A stretch of 34,388 bases of DNA from NCBI GenBank assembly GCA_030037885.1, contig JASHPU010000162.1:1-34388 (forward strand), written 5' to 3'. Each line of letters opens with the position of its first letter. The first letter of the stretch is position 1. The notes beneath the pieces were generated by a model that saw nothing but the letters and a program-made list of their open reading frames with translations, was not told the origin of the DNA and did not search any database. Position numbers and translations under genes: made by a program. This document shows, piece after piece, positions 16,896-25,491 of this stretch. This DNA is from Xanthobacteraceae bacterium. Lineage in GTDB: Bacteria > Pseudomonadota > Alphaproteobacteria > Rhizobiales > Xanthobacteraceae.

Positions 16896-18308
16896 ATGGC
16901 TTCTCGCATCGTGCCTTTGATCATGTGCGGCGGCGCCGGCACGCGGCTGTGGCCGGCTTCGCGCGAGAACCGGCCCAAGCAATTCCTGCAATTGTTCGGC
17001 CGCACGTCGACCTTTCAGGAAACCGTCCGCCGCGTCGGCGATCCGGCGCTGTTCGGCCGCCCGATCGTCGTGACCAACAGCCAGTATCGCTTCCAGGTCG
17101 CCGAACAGCTCGCCGCGATCGGCAGCGACGCCGATATTCTGCTCGAGCCGGTGCGCCGCGATTCCGGGCCCGCGATCGCAGCCGGCGCGGTTTTCGCCCG
17201 GCGCCGCGACGGTGACGTCGTCGTCGCGGCACTCGCCGCCGATCACGTCATCGATGACGCCGCCGCCTTCGCCAAGGTGTGCGCCGCCGCCGCGCCCGCC
17301 GCTGCCGCCGGTCGGATCGTCACCTTCGGCGTGCGCCCGACGCGGCCGGCGACCGAATACGGCTACATCCGCGCCGGCGCGGCGCTTGGCGCCGGTCTTT
17401 TCGCGGTCGAGCAATTCGTCGAGAAACCGGATGCGGCAAAGGCGCAGCTTTACGTCGCCGACGGCTATTTGTGGAACTCCGGCAATTTTTTGTTCCGCGC
17501 CGAGTTGCTGCTGGCCGAGTATGAGCGCTTCGAGCCCGGCAGCGCCGCTGCAGTCGCCGAGGCGGTGGAGGCGGCGGGCCGTGATCTCGGTTTCGTCACG
17601 CTGGCGCGCGAAGCGTTTGCGCGCGCCGTGGCGAAATCGATCGACTACGCGGTGATGGAGCGAACCAGCCACGCCGTCGTGATGCGGGTGTCCTACGGCT
17701 GGTCCGACGTCGGCTCCTGGCAGGCAGTCTGGGAATTGTCGAAGCGCGATGCCGCCGACAATGCCGCACAGGGTGCGGCGTTCTTTGCCGACGCCAGCGG
17801 CTGCTATGCGGTCGCCGACAAGCAACTGGTTGCGCTCTTCGGCGTGGAAGACATGGTGGTGATCGCGACTGCCGACGCTGTCCTGGTGGCACCGCGTGCG
17901 CAGGCCGAGGCGCTGCGGCATCTCGTCAACAAACTCAAGGACGTGGCCCCTGCGGTCACCGCCGATCATCTGAAAGTGCACCGCCCGTGGGGCTCCTATC
18001 AATCGGTCGACGACGGCGAGCGCTTCCACGTCAAGCGCATCGTGGTCAGGCCGGGCGGGCGCTTGTCGCTGCAGCTGCATCACCACCGCGCCGAGCATTG
18101 GGTGGTGGTACGCGGAACCGCGCGCGTCAGCATCGGCGACGAGGTCAAGGTGCTGCACGAGAACGAATCGATCTACGTGCCGAGCGGCGCCCGGCATCGT
18201 CTGGAGAATCCCGGCAAGATCGATCTCGAAGTGATCGAGGTGCAGACCGGCTCGTACCTCGGTGAGGATGATATCGTCCGCTTCGAGGACGATTACCACC
18301 GGTCCTGA
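16896..18308 (+). CDS. manC: Mannose-1-phosphate guanylyltransferase/mannose-6-phosphate isomerase
   Basis: A 470-residue bifunctional enzyme of the ManC/XanB/AlgA type that makes GDP-mannose and, in many members, interconverts fructose- and mannose-6-phosphate. The N-terminal nucleotidyltransferase signature CGGAGTRLWPASRENRPKQF is at residues 11-30. FVEKPD and WNSGNFLF follow in the middle, then YGWSDVGSW. A linker leads to the C-terminal cupin: HRPWGSYQSVDDGERFHVKR, the metal-binding QLHHHRAEHW near residue 393, and VPSGARHRLENPG. AAGGG lies before ATG 16896. It supplies GDP-mannose to Gmd and possibly to the GT2 fusion and other mannosyltransferases. Confidence 0.95.
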   Translation: MASRIVPLIMCGGAGTRLWPASRENRPKQFLQLFGRTSTFQETVRRVGDPALFGRPIVVTNSQYRFQVAEQLAAIGSDADILLEPVRRDSGPAIAAGAVFARRRDGDVVVAALAADHVIDDAAAFAKVCAAAAPAAAAGRIVTFGVRPTRPATEYGYIRAGAALGAGLFAVEQFVEKPDAAKAQLYVADGYLWNSGNFLFRAELLLAEYERFEPGSAAAVAEAVEAAGRDLGFVTLAREAFARAVAKSIDYAVMERTSHAVVMRVSYGWSDVGSWQAVWELSKRDAADNAAQGAAFFADASGCYAVADKQLVALFGVEDMVVIATADAVLVAPRAQAEALRHLVNKLKDVAPAVTADHLKVHRPWGSYQSVDDGERFHVKRIVVRPGGRLSLQLHHHRAEHWVVVRGTARVSIGDEVKVLHENESIYVPSGARHRLENPGKIDLEVIEVQTGSYLGEDDIVRFEDDYHRS

Positions 18309-18364
18309 GCCGCGAAACGCGCCGTGTTGCCTGCACAATGCGCGTCTGCTGCCAAAACGGGCGC

Positions 18365-18383
18365 CGGCGGCATGAGGCTGCCG
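18365..18383 (+). terminator. Possible weak terminator after manC
   Basis: CGGCGGC (18365-18371) pairs with GCTGCCG (18377-18383) with one G-T pair around ATGAG, followed by TTAGCGTTT. The T-run is poor. The gap of 255 bp to the next gene makes a transcript boundary here plausible. Confidence 0.25.
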
Positions 18384-18563
18384 TTAGCGTTTCGGCTATG
18401 TTCCAGTGCCAGTCAGCCGTAAGGCTCAGATGTAAAATGTGTGCGCGTTCGATCGCGGCGATGGTCGCCAGTCGGCCCGGGTCGTGCTAGGGAGGGATGG
18501 GGCGGGTGTTGGCTGGTGGCTGGCGGGCCGGCGTGGTCCCGTGGCGATGGCGAGGGTGTCATA

Positions 18564-19544
18564 GTGGCGGGGAACGGCAACTTACGGATGGGTGTAATCG
18601 GCGTCGGCGTCATGGGCAGCAACCATGCGCGGGTGCTCTCCGACATGGCCGGCGTCGAACTGGTCGGCGTTGCCGATCCGGACCGCAAGCAGCGCGATTT
18701 CGTCGCCGGCGCGCTCGGCTGCGGTGCCGTTGCCGATGCCGGCGCGCTGCTGCGCAGCGGGATCGAGGCCGCGATCATCGCCGCGCCTACGCACCTGCAT
18801 CATGCCATCGCGCTGCAATGCGTCGAGGCCGGCGTCCACGTCCTGGTCGAGAAGCCGATCGCCTCGACTATCGAGGAAAGCCGCGCCATCGTCGCTGCCG
18901 CGCGCCGGGCCGGCGTCACGCTCATGGTCGGCCACGTCGAGCGCTTCAATCCGGCGGTGCAGTCGATCAAGCGCGCCATCAAGGATCAGGCCATCCTGTC
19001 GATCGCGATCACGCGGGTCGGGCCGTTTCCGCCGCGCATGTCCAACGTCGGCGTCGTCATCGATCTCGGCGTGCACGACATCGACTTGATCCGCTGGTTC
19101 ACCGAATCCGAGATCGTGGAAATCCAGCCGCAAATGTCGAGCGCCGTGGCGGAGCGCGAAGACATCGCGTTGCTGCAGTTCCGTACCGCCTCGGGCGTGC
19201 TCGCCCACATCAACACCAACTGGCTCACGCCGTTCAAGGCGCGCAATATTCACGTCGCTACCCGCGACAAGTATCTCATCGCCGATCTCTTGACCCTGCA
19301 GGTCACCGAGTGCTTCGGCTTCCAGCCGGACGGCAGCTATTCGATGCGGCATCTGTCGGTCGGCTATGCCGAGCCGTTGCGCGCCGAGCTGGTCGCCTTC
19401 GTCGATGCGGTGAAGAGCGGCGAGCGCCCGGCCGTCACCGGCGAGGAAGCGGTTGCCAGCCTCGAAATCGCGATCCGCTGTCTCGATGCCCGCGCGCCGC
19501 AGGCCGCGGTGGCGCGCAAGGGACCGCGGCGCGTCGCCGGCTGA
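18564..19544 (+). CDS. gnnA: Gfo/Idh/MocA dehydrogenase, likely UDP-GlcNAc 3-dehydrogenase
   Basis: A 326-residue NAD-dependent oxidoreductase. The N-terminal Rossmann motif GVIGVGVMGSNHARVL is followed by AAPTHLHHAIALQCVEAG, the family motif EKPIAST near residue 96, GHVERFNPAV and the catalytic-region histidine of VIDLGVHDIDLIRW near 170. The pattern is that of sugar-nucleotide 3-dehydrogenases. With the DegT aminotransferase 10 bp downstream it forms the pair that makes UDP-GlcNAc3N in GnnA/GnnB, used for 2,3-diaminoglucose lipid A, or 3-amino uronates in WlbA/WbpB systems. The symbol is an inference from pairing. GTG 18564 follows GCGAGGG; an ATG eight codons in is the alternative. Confidence 0.8.
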   Translation: MAGNGNLRMGVIGVGVMGSNHARVLSDMAGVELVGVADPDRKQRDFVAGALGCGAVADAGALLRSGIEAAIIAAPTHLHHAIALQCVEAGVHVLVEKPIASTIEESRAIVAAARRAGVTLMVGHVERFNPAVQSIKRAIKDQAILSIAITRVGPFPPRMSNVGVVIDLGVHDIDLIRWFTESEIVEIQPQMSSAVAEREDIALLQFRTASGVLAHINTNWLTPFKARNIHVATRDKYLIADLLTLQVTECFGFQPDGSYSMRHLSVGYAEPLRAELVAFVDAVKSGERPAVTGEEAVASLEIAIRCLDARAPQAAVARKGPRRVAG

Positions 19545-19554
19545 ACCCGACCCG

Positions 19555-20709
19555 ATGAATCAACACGCCCGCGTCGACGACAAGCCGATTCCGTTCATCG
19601 ACGTCGCCGCGCAACGCCGCCGGCTCGGCCGCGCCATCGACGATGCGATTGCCCGCGTGCTCGCGCATTGTCAGTTCATCCAGGGGCCGGAGGTGCGCAC
19701 GCTCGAGGCCGAGCTCGCCGCGTTTTGCGGCGCGCGCTATGTCATCGGTTGTGCGAGCGGCACCGACGCGCTGCTCCTGGTGCTGATGGCATGGGGCATC
19801 GGCCCGGGCGACGCAGTGATCTGCCCGGATTTCACGTTTTGCGCCACCGCCGAAATGGTGGCGCTCGTTGGCGCCACGCCGGTGTTCGCCGACGTGCAGG
19901 CGGAGACCTTCAACCTCGATCCCGACAGCTTGCAGCGCGCGGTGGCGACCGCGAAGCGGCTTGGGCTCAAGCCGCGCGCGGTCATTCCGGTCGATCTGTT
20001 CGGCCTGCCTGCGGACCACGAAGCTCTTGCCGCCGTGGCCGCCGAGCACGGCCTCGCCGTGCTCGACGATGCCGCCCAGGCATTCGGCGCGGCGTATCGG
20101 GGTCGCAAGCTCGGCGCGCTTGCGACCGCGACGGCGACCAGCTTCTTTCCGGCAAAACCGCTCGGCTGCTACGGCGACGGCGGCGCGGTTTTCACCGACG
20201 ACGAGGCGCTCGCCGCGCGCATCAGGAGCCTGCGCGTCCATGGCGAAGGCGTCGACAAATACGACGCGGCGCGCATCGGCATTACCGGCCGGCTCGATTC
20301 GATCCAGGCCGCGGTGCTGCTGGAAAAGCTGAAAATCTTTCCCGACGAAATCGCCGCGCGCGAGGCGATCGCGGCGCGTTACAGCGCCGGCCTTGCCGAC
20401 GTCGCCACCGTGCCGCGGGTCGGCAACGAATCGACCTCGGTCTGGGCGCAATACACCATCCGCCTCAAGCCCGGACGGCGCGACGCGCTGGCGAAGGCGC
20501 TCAAGAGCGAGGGCGTCCCGACCGCGATCTATTACGCCAAGCCGCTGCATCGCCAGCAAGCTTATTGCCGCTTTCCGCTCGTCGACGGCGGAACCCCGGT
20601 CACTGAGCGGCTGTGCGACGAAGTGATCAGCCTGCCGATGCACGCTTATCTGGAACCACCCATCCAGGACCGCATCATCGCCGCGGTGCGGCGTGCATTG
20701 GCTGGCTAG
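19555..20709 (+). CDS. gnnB: DegT/DnrJ-family aminotransferase, likely UDP-3-keto-GlcNAc transaminase
   Basis: A 384-residue PLP-dependent sugar aminotransferase. Evidence: IPFIDVAAQRRRLG at residues 12-25; FIQGPEVRTLEAELAAFCGA; CASGTDALLLVL, which holds the cofactor phosphate; DDAAQAFGA at 171-179; and the internal aldimine Lys201 in FFPAKPLGCYGDGGAVF. The C-terminal region has GRLDSIQAAVLLEKL, YYAKPLHRQQAY and CDEVISLPMHAYL. This form is shared by GnnB, WlbC and WbpE, which aminate a 3-keto sugar nucleotide. It follows the dehydrogenase by 10 bp and is surely its partner. The choice between a GlcNAc and a GlcNAcA substrate is open: no UDP-GlcNAc 6-dehydrogenase is recognised, although ugd lies further down. 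Confidence 0.85.
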   Translation: MNQHARVDDKPIPFIDVAAQRRRLGRAIDDAIARVLAHCQFIQGPEVRTLEAELAAFCGARYVIGCASGTDALLLVLMAWGIGPGDAVICPDFTFCATAEMVALVGATPVFADVQAETFNLDPDSLQRAVATAKRLGLKPRAVIPVDLFGLPADHEALAAVAAEHGLAVLDDAAQAFGAAYRGRKLGALATATATSFFPAKPLGCYGDGGAVFTDDEALAARIRSLRVHGEGVDKYDAARIGITGRLDSIQAAVLLEKLKIFPDEIAAREAIAARYSAGLADVATVPRVGNESTSVWAQYTIRLKPGRRDALAKALKSEGVPTAIYYAKPLHRQQAYCRFPLVDGGTPVTERLCDEVISLPMHAYLEPPIQDRIIAAVRRALAG

Positions 20710-20758
20710 TGCCCTGATCCGCCTCGCCCGGCGCGGGTGGGTGAGCTACTAAAGGCGC

Positions 20759-22345
20759 ATGATCGGCAAAATCCTCACCGTCGGCGGCTACACGCTGTTG
20801 TCCCGGCTCACCGGCTTTTTCCGCGACATCATGCTCGCGGCGATCCTCGGCGCCGGGCCGGTGGCCGATGCGTTCTTCGTCGCCTTCCGCCTGCCGAACC
20901 ATTTCCGCGCCATCTTTGCCGAAGGCGCGTTCAATGCCGCGTTCATTCCGGCCTACGCCCGCATCCGCACCCGGGGCGGACCGCAGGCCGCGCAAAAATT
21001 TGGCGACCGCATTTTTACGCTGTTGTTTGCTTCGCAAGTGGGTTTGCTCGGTCTCGCGCTGGTGTTCACGCCACAGGTCATCGCGGTGCTGGCGCCGGGA
21101 TTTTCACGCGAGCCCAGCCAGTTTGCGCTCGCCGTATCGCTGACCCGCATCACGTTCCCCTATTTGCTGCTCATTACGCTCGTGACGCTGTGGGGCGGCA
21201 TTCTCAACGCGCTGCACCGTTTTGCGGCGGCATCTGCGGCGCCGATCCTGCTCAACCTCGCCATGATCGCGACCTTGGTGCTGGCCGTGTATTTCCCCGG
21301 CGCCGGCTATGCAGCGGCGTGGGGCGTGCTGATCTCCGGCGTGCTGCAGGCGCTTCTGGTCGGCGGCGACACGGTGCGCAACGGCGTCATGACCTCGTTT
21401 CGCGCATTGCGCCTCGACGATGACGTGCGCCGGTTCTTCAAGGCGCTCGTTCCGGCGACAATCGGCTCGGCCGGCACGCAGCTGGCGTTGTTCGCCGACA
21501 CCATCATCGCCAGCTTCCTCTCGGCCGGTGCCATCTCGGCCTTGTATTACGCCGACCGCATTGATCAGCTGCCGATCGGCGTCATCGGCATCGCGGTGGG
21601 CACCGTGCTGCTGCCGGAGATGACGCACCGGCTCGCCAGCGGCGATGCGGCTGGTGCCCGCTCGGCGCAAAATCGCGCCATCGAGTTTGCGCTGTTGCTC
21701 GGCGTGCCATGCATCGTGGCGTTTCTGGCGGTGCCCGATCTGATCATGCGCGGCCTGTTCGTGCGCGGCAGATTCACCGCCGGCGACGCGCACGCCGCGG
21801 CGCTGACGCTGATGGCCTACACCGTCGGACTCATTCCGTTCGTGCTCATCCGCAGCGTGGTGGCGCCGTTTCTCGCCCGCGGCGACACCGCAACGCCGGT
21901 CAAGGCGGCTTTGACCGGCACTGCGGTCAACATCGTGCTCAAGATCGTGCTGACGGGGCCGCTGGCGCAGGTCGGGCTCGCGCTCGCCACCTCGATCGGG
22001 GCGTGGATCAATTTCCTGCTGGTGCTGTGGCTTGCCGGGCGTGCCGGCTTCATCGCCGCCGACGCCGAGCTGAAAGCGACGCTGGGCAAGCTGGCGCTGG
22101 CCGGCATCGCGCTTGCCGCCGCGCTGCTGGTCGCAGCGCCGCTCGCCACGTCATTGCTCGGATCGTTGCCGCGCTTCCGCGACGTTGTGGAACTCCTTGT
22201 CGTGGCGCTGGTCGGCGGCCTCGTCTACGGCGTGCTGGTTCTGGTCCTGTTTGGACGCCGTTGGCTTTCGCTGCTACGTAGTGGTACCAGCAACGAACAT
22301 GACGAAAGCGGCGACGCTTCGGCGCCCGCGATCGATGCGCTCTGA
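20759..22345 (+). CDS. murJ: Lipid II flippase MurJ (MviN) or close MOP-family flippase
   Basis: A 528-residue polytopic protein of the MOP superfamily. The N-terminus GGYTLLSRLTGFFRDIMLAA and FRLPNHFRAIFAEGAFNAAF are typical MurJ signatures, as are YYADRIDQLPIGVIGIAVGT and LPEMTHRLA in the middle. About 14 hydrophobic helices can be traced and the length is normal. MurJ flips lipid II across the inner membrane for peptidoglycan synthesis. In many proteobacteria the gene neighbours glnD; here it lies between a sugar aminotransferase and ugd. A second, glycan-specific paralogue is therefore possible, although the sequence looks canonical. AAAGG precedes the ATG closely; ugd starts 21 bp after the stop. 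Confidence 0.88.
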   Translation: MIGKILTVGGYTLLSRLTGFFRDIMLAAILGAGPVADAFFVAFRLPNHFRAIFAEGAFNAAFIPAYARIRTRGGPQAAQKFGDRIFTLLFASQVGLLGLALVFTPQVIAVLAPGFSREPSQFALAVSLTRITFPYLLLITLVTLWGGILNALHRFAAASAAPILLNLAMIATLVLAVYFPGAGYAAAWGVLISGVLQALLVGGDTVRNGVMTSFRALRLDDDVRRFFKALVPATIGSAGTQLALFADTIIASFLSAGAISALYYADRIDQLPIGVIGIAVGTVLLPEMTHRLASGDAAGARSAQNRAIEFALLLGVPCIVAFLAVPDLIMRGLFVRGRFTAGDAHAAALTLMAYTVGLIPFVLIRSVVAPFLARGDTATPVKAALTGTAVNIVLKIVLTGPLAQVGLALATSIGAWINFLLVLWLAGRAGFIAADAELKATLGKLALAGIALAAALLVAAPLATSLLGSLPRFRDVVELLVVALVGGLVYGVLVLVLFGRRWLSLLRSGTSNEHDESGDASAPAIDAL

Positions 22346-22366
22346 ACGGCGACCGGGATTGGTACG

Positions 22367-23677
22367 ATGCGCGTGAGCATGATCGGCGCCGGATATGTGG
22401 GACTCGTCTCGAGCGCCTGCTTCGCCGATTTCGGCCATCACGTCACCTGCATCGACAAGGACGCCCGCCGCATCGCCGCGCTTAATAACGGCGAACTGCC
22501 GATCTACGAGCCGGGTTTGGCCGACATGGTGGCGGCCGATCTTCGCCAGGGCCGGCTCGAGTTCACTGCCGATGCCGCGCGCGTCGGCGAAGCCGACGTC
22601 GTGTTCCTCGCAGTCGGCACACCGTCGCGCCGCGGCGACGGTCATGCCGATCTGAGCCACATCTTTGCCGCCGTACGCGAGATCGCACCACTTCTCTCCG
22701 CCACCGCAATCGTCGTCACCAAATCGACCGTGCCGGTCGGGACCGGCGACGAGATCGCGCGCATGCTGCGCGAAGAGCGTCCCGACGCCGAGATTGCAGT
22801 CGCGTCCAACCCGGAATTCATGCGCGAGGGTGCGGCGGTGTACGACTTCAAGCACCCTGACCGCATTCTGATCGGCAGCGACGATTTACGCGCAAGGACA
22901 ATCCTTGCCGAGATCTACCGGCCGCTTTACCTCAATGCCGCGCCGATGCTCTATGTCAGCCGGCGCACGGCGGAGCTGATCAAATACGCGGCCAACGCGT
23001 TTTTGGCGGCGAAGATCAGCCTCATCAACGAGATTGCCGATCTGTGCGAATGCGTCGGCGCCGACGTGCAGGACGTGGCGCGCGGCATTGGGCTGGACAA
23101 CCGCATCGGCGGCAAATTCCTGCATCCCGGTCCGGGCTTCGGCGGCTCGTGCCTGCCCAAGGACGCGCTGGCGCTGATCAAGACCGCGCACGAGCACGGC
23201 ACCCGGCTGCGCATCGTCGAGACGATCGCGGCCGTCAACGAGGAGCGCAAGCGCGCCATGGCACGCAAGGTGGTGGCCGCGCTCGACGGCTCGGTGCGCG
23301 GCAAGACCGTCGCCGTGCTTGGCCTGGCCTTCAAGCCGAACACCGACGACACCCGCGATTCACCGGCAATCCCGCTGATCAAGGAGTTGCAGGATCTCGG
23401 CGCCGATGTGCGCGCCTACGATCCGGCCGGTATGGAGCAAGCCAAATCGCAGCTTCCCGAGGTGACCTATTGCGGCGGCGCCTATGCGGCCGCCGAAGGC
23501 GCCGAGGCGCTGGTGATCGCCACCGAATGGGAGCCGTTCCGCGCGCTCGATCTGGCGCGGCTCAAAAGCGTCATGGCGCGGCCGGTCATCGTCGACCTGC
23601 GCAACATTTATCGCGTCGAGGAAATGTGTCGCGCCGGATTCCGCTACGTCGCCGTCGGACGGGCCGGCGTTGCATAG
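22367..23677 (+). CDS. ugd: UDP-glucose 6-dehydrogenase
   Basis: A 436-residue NAD-dependent enzyme that oxidises UDP-glucose to UDP-glucuronate, precursor of galacturonate and other uronic or amino-arabinose residues on LPS. The Rossmann motif MIGAGYVGLVSSACFADFGH is at residues 5-24. IYEPGL, AVGTPSRRGDGHADLS, TKSTVPVGT and SNPEFMREG follow. Lys206 (ELIKYAANAFLAAKIS) and catalytic Cys262 (PGFGGSCLPKD) are intact, and the C-terminal domain has GLAFKPNTDDTRDSPA. The related UDP-ManNAc/UDP-GlcNAc dehydrogenases (WecC/WbpA) differ in these motifs, so UDP-glucose is the better call. It is the last gene of the envelope block. Confidence 0.94.
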   Translation: MRVSMIGAGYVGLVSSACFADFGHHVTCIDKDARRIAALNNGELPIYEPGLADMVAADLRQGRLEFTADAARVGEADVVFLAVGTPSRRGDGHADLSHIFAAVREIAPLLSATAIVVTKSTVPVGTGDEIARMLREERPDAEIAVASNPEFMREGAAVYDFKHPDRILIGSDDLRARTILAEIYRPLYLNAAPMLYVSRRTAELIKYAANAFLAAKISLINEIADLCECVGADVQDVARGIGLDNRIGGKFLHPGPGFGGSCLPKDALALIKTAHEHGTRLRIVETIAAVNEERKRAMARKVVAALDGSVRGKTVAVLGLAFKPNTDDTRDSPAIPLIKELQDLGADVRAYDPAGMEQAKSQLPEVTYCGGAYAAAEGAEALVIATEWEPFRALDLARLKSVMARPVIVDLRNIYRVEEMCRAGFRYVAVGRAGVA

Positions 23678-23899
23678 CCGATCAGGTCTTCGCGACCTCG
23701 CCCGTAACTGCGCTGCCCTCGAATAAAGCGCCGTTGCAGCGGAAAAATCTGGCAGCCGAGGCGGGCGACCACGACGCCCCAAATGCCTTCCCAACCCCGC
23801 AAAATGCGCCGCCTCGCGCGCACCCAAAGCACCGCGTGTCAACTCTGCGATACAACCGCACGTAAAGCGTCAAATCCGCGCACGCGTGGGGGGCGCCGC

Positions 23900-23914
23900 T
23901 TAACGCAATGTCAA
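23900..23914. promoter_or_regulatory. Degenerate CtrA-like motif before the di-haem gene
   Basis: TTAA, seven bases, then TCAA, 26 bp before the start of the peroxidase-like gene. One mismatch to the TTAA-N7-TTAA consensus. Alone this would be weak; it is listed because similar motifs precede other genes in this group. Confidence 0.25.
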
Positions 23915-23939
23915 CGCTGCTAATCGATTTAATAGCGAC

Positions 23940-25025
23940 ATGAGGACCTTCCCTGATCCGCCTGGAGTAGGCGGGAAGGCTACCCGGTTCGCGGCAGCGT
24001 TCCTGCTCCTCATCGGCATGATCGGATCGATCGCCGACACGGCACCGGCGGCCGACCTGCCATTGCCGAACAATTGGCGGGGGACTGGGCCGAACAGTTG
24101 GCGCAAGGAATACGCACGGCCTCGCGCCATACCGTTCCCGAAAGCTGATCCATACTCGGCGGCCAAGCTTGCGCTCGGCCGCATGCTGTTCTTTGATCCG
24201 ATCCTGTCCGGCGCGAAAATCCGCTCATGCTCCACGTGCCACGATCCCGGCCTGTCGTGGGCCGACGGCCGGCCGCGCGCCGTCGGCGAGAAGCAAGAAA
24301 TATTGCCGTTGCGGACGCCGACCCTGCTTAACGTAGCTTGGACGCCGAAGCTCGGTTGGGACGGTCACTTCCGCAATCTGGAATCGGTCGCCATGGGGCC
24401 GATCACCGCGCCGAACATCATGGACCTTTCGGAAGACAAAATGGTCGACCGCCTGGCCGCCATTCCCGGCTACGTCGAGGCGTTTCACGGCGCATTCGGC
24501 GCTGGCGCCATCACCGAGAGTAACGTCGAGATGGCGCTTGCAACTTTCGAGCGAACGATCGTCTCCGGCGGAGCGCCGTTCGACCGCTGGATCGCCGGCG
24601 ACCCGACCGCGGTCAGCGCCGCCGCGAAGCGCGGCTTCGCTTTGTTCAACGGCAAAGCGAATTGCGCCGCCTGCCACAGCGGCTGGGCGTTCACCGACGC
24701 GTCGTTTCATGACATCGGCACTGCGCGTGGCGACGACATCGGCCGCGGCCAGTTGTTTCCGAATTCGGTGGCCTTGCGGTATGCGTTCAAAACGCCGACG
24801 TTGCGCGATGTCGCGCGGCGCGGGCCGTATATGCACGACGGATCGGTGCCGACACTGCAGGCCGTGATCGATCTCTACGACCGCGGCGGCATTGCGCGGC
24901 CAAGCCGCGATCCAAACATTCGGCCGCTTGGACTAAGCGCCGGCGAAAAGGCCGACCTCATCGCCTTTTTGCAGACGCTGAGCGAAAAGGGAAAGGCGGT
25001 CGAGATGCCCGCCCTGCCGCGCTGA
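23940..25025 (+). CDS. Di-haem cytochrome c peroxidase/MauG-family protein
   Basis: A 361-residue secreted protein with a hydrophobic signal segment (about residues 15-38, ending PAAD). Two haem c sites are seen: CSTCH at 97-101 and CAACH at 242-246, the layout of bacterial di-haem peroxidases and MauG. The C-terminal TPTLRDVARRGPYMHDGS at 285-302 carries Met298, which in CcpA-type peroxidases is the distal ligand of the electron-transferring haem. RTPTLLNVAW and DGHFRNLESVAMGPI are family-like too. It would reduce hydrogen peroxide or catalyse a MauG-like oxidation in the periplasm. A membrane-anchored cupredoxin encoded 1.5 kb away could be its electron partner. The ATG at 23940 has no strong Shine-Dalgarno. 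Confidence 0.9.
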   Translation: MRTFPDPPGVGGKATRFAAAFLLLIGMIGSIADTAPAADLPLPNNWRGTGPNSWRKEYARPRAIPFPKADPYSAAKLALGRMLFFDPILSGAKIRSCSTCHDPGLSWADGRPRAVGEKQEILPLRTPTLLNVAWTPKLGWDGHFRNLESVAMGPITAPNIMDLSEDKMVDRLAAIPGYVEAFHGAFGAGAITESNVEMALATFERTIVSGGAPFDRWIAGDPTAVSAAAKRGFALFNGKANCAACHSGWAFTDASFHDIGTARGDDIGRGQLFPNSVALRYAFKTPTLRDVARRGPYMHDGSVPTLQAVIDLYDRGGIARPSRDPNIRPLGLSAGEKADLIAFLQTLSEKGKAVEMPALPR

Positions 25026-25034
25026 CGCCCGCGA

Positions 25035-25072
25035 ATTGCGCAGCCCTTACAGGATATTGCGCAGCCCTTACA
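25035..25072. repeat. Two 17-bp direct repeats
   Basis: ATTGCGCAGCCCTTACA occurs at 25035-25051 and again at 25056-25072, a period of 21 bp. The pair lies between the stop of the di-haem gene and the stop of a small convergent gene, whose last codons the second copy enters. Confidence 0.85.
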
Positions 25073-25241
25073 AGACCACGGGCATGGCCGATCCGACGAG
25101 CGCGAAGCCGCCCAGCAACATCAGGCCGGCGACGGTTTCGACCGCCTGTCCATGGGCCTGTCCATGGGCCGGCAGCCATCGCGCCAAATAAGCGCTGGCC
25201 ATCCCGGCCATCACGCCGAGCACGCCTGCAGCAGCGAGCAT
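25068..25241 (-). CDS. Small two-helix membrane protein, unknown
   Basis: A predicted 57-residue protein with two hydrophobic helices (about residues 2-21 and 37-54) joined by a short loop containing an AHGQAHGQ tandem. The loop is encoded by two 12-bp tandem repeats at 25145-25168. GGAG lies eight bases before the ATG at 25241; a TTG four codons upstream is possible. It is convergent with the di-haem gene and may belong to the same periplasmic redox group, but there is no direct evidence. The main doubt is whether it is translated at all. Confidence 0.45.
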   Translation of the reverse strand: MLAAAGVLGVMAGMASAYLARWLPAHGQAHGQAVETVAGLMLLGGFALVGSAMPVVL

Positions 25242-25365
25242 CGCGGACTCCAAGGCTTTTTCACGCCGCAGTCACGGCGCGCGGGTACCTTTAGCCGCGA
25301 TCGCTTACGTATGGCTGAGGGCGTTCCTTAAAAATTTATCGATCCGGGGGGCGCCGGCCGCATCG

Positions 25366-25382
25366 GTTAACCAAGACTTTAC
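25366..25382. promoter_or_regulatory. Degenerate CtrA-like motif before the polytopic gene
   Basis: GTTAACCAAGACTTTAC contains TTAA, seven bases, then TTTA, one mismatch from TTAA-N7-TTAA. It lies about 110 bp before the start of the polytopic membrane protein gene in an AT-richer leader. Confidence 0.25.
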
Positions 25383-25491
25383 CAAAGGTTGCGGAACCGC
25401 AAACAGCTATGTTAAAGAAAACATGAAGTGGGCCAGTGAGGTGCGCGGGGCGACTGAACTGGCGTGTCAACTTGTGTCGGGAGGCCCGGTT

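Noticed and set aside
22367-23677. UDP-GlcNAc 6-dehydrogenase (WbpA) as partner of the 3-dehydrogenase and aminotransferase
   Set aside because: The Cys262 motif, SNPEFMREG and overall form are those of UDP-glucose 6-dehydrogenase; a full WbpABDE-type 2,3-diaminouronate set is also lacking, with no acetyltransferase recognised.
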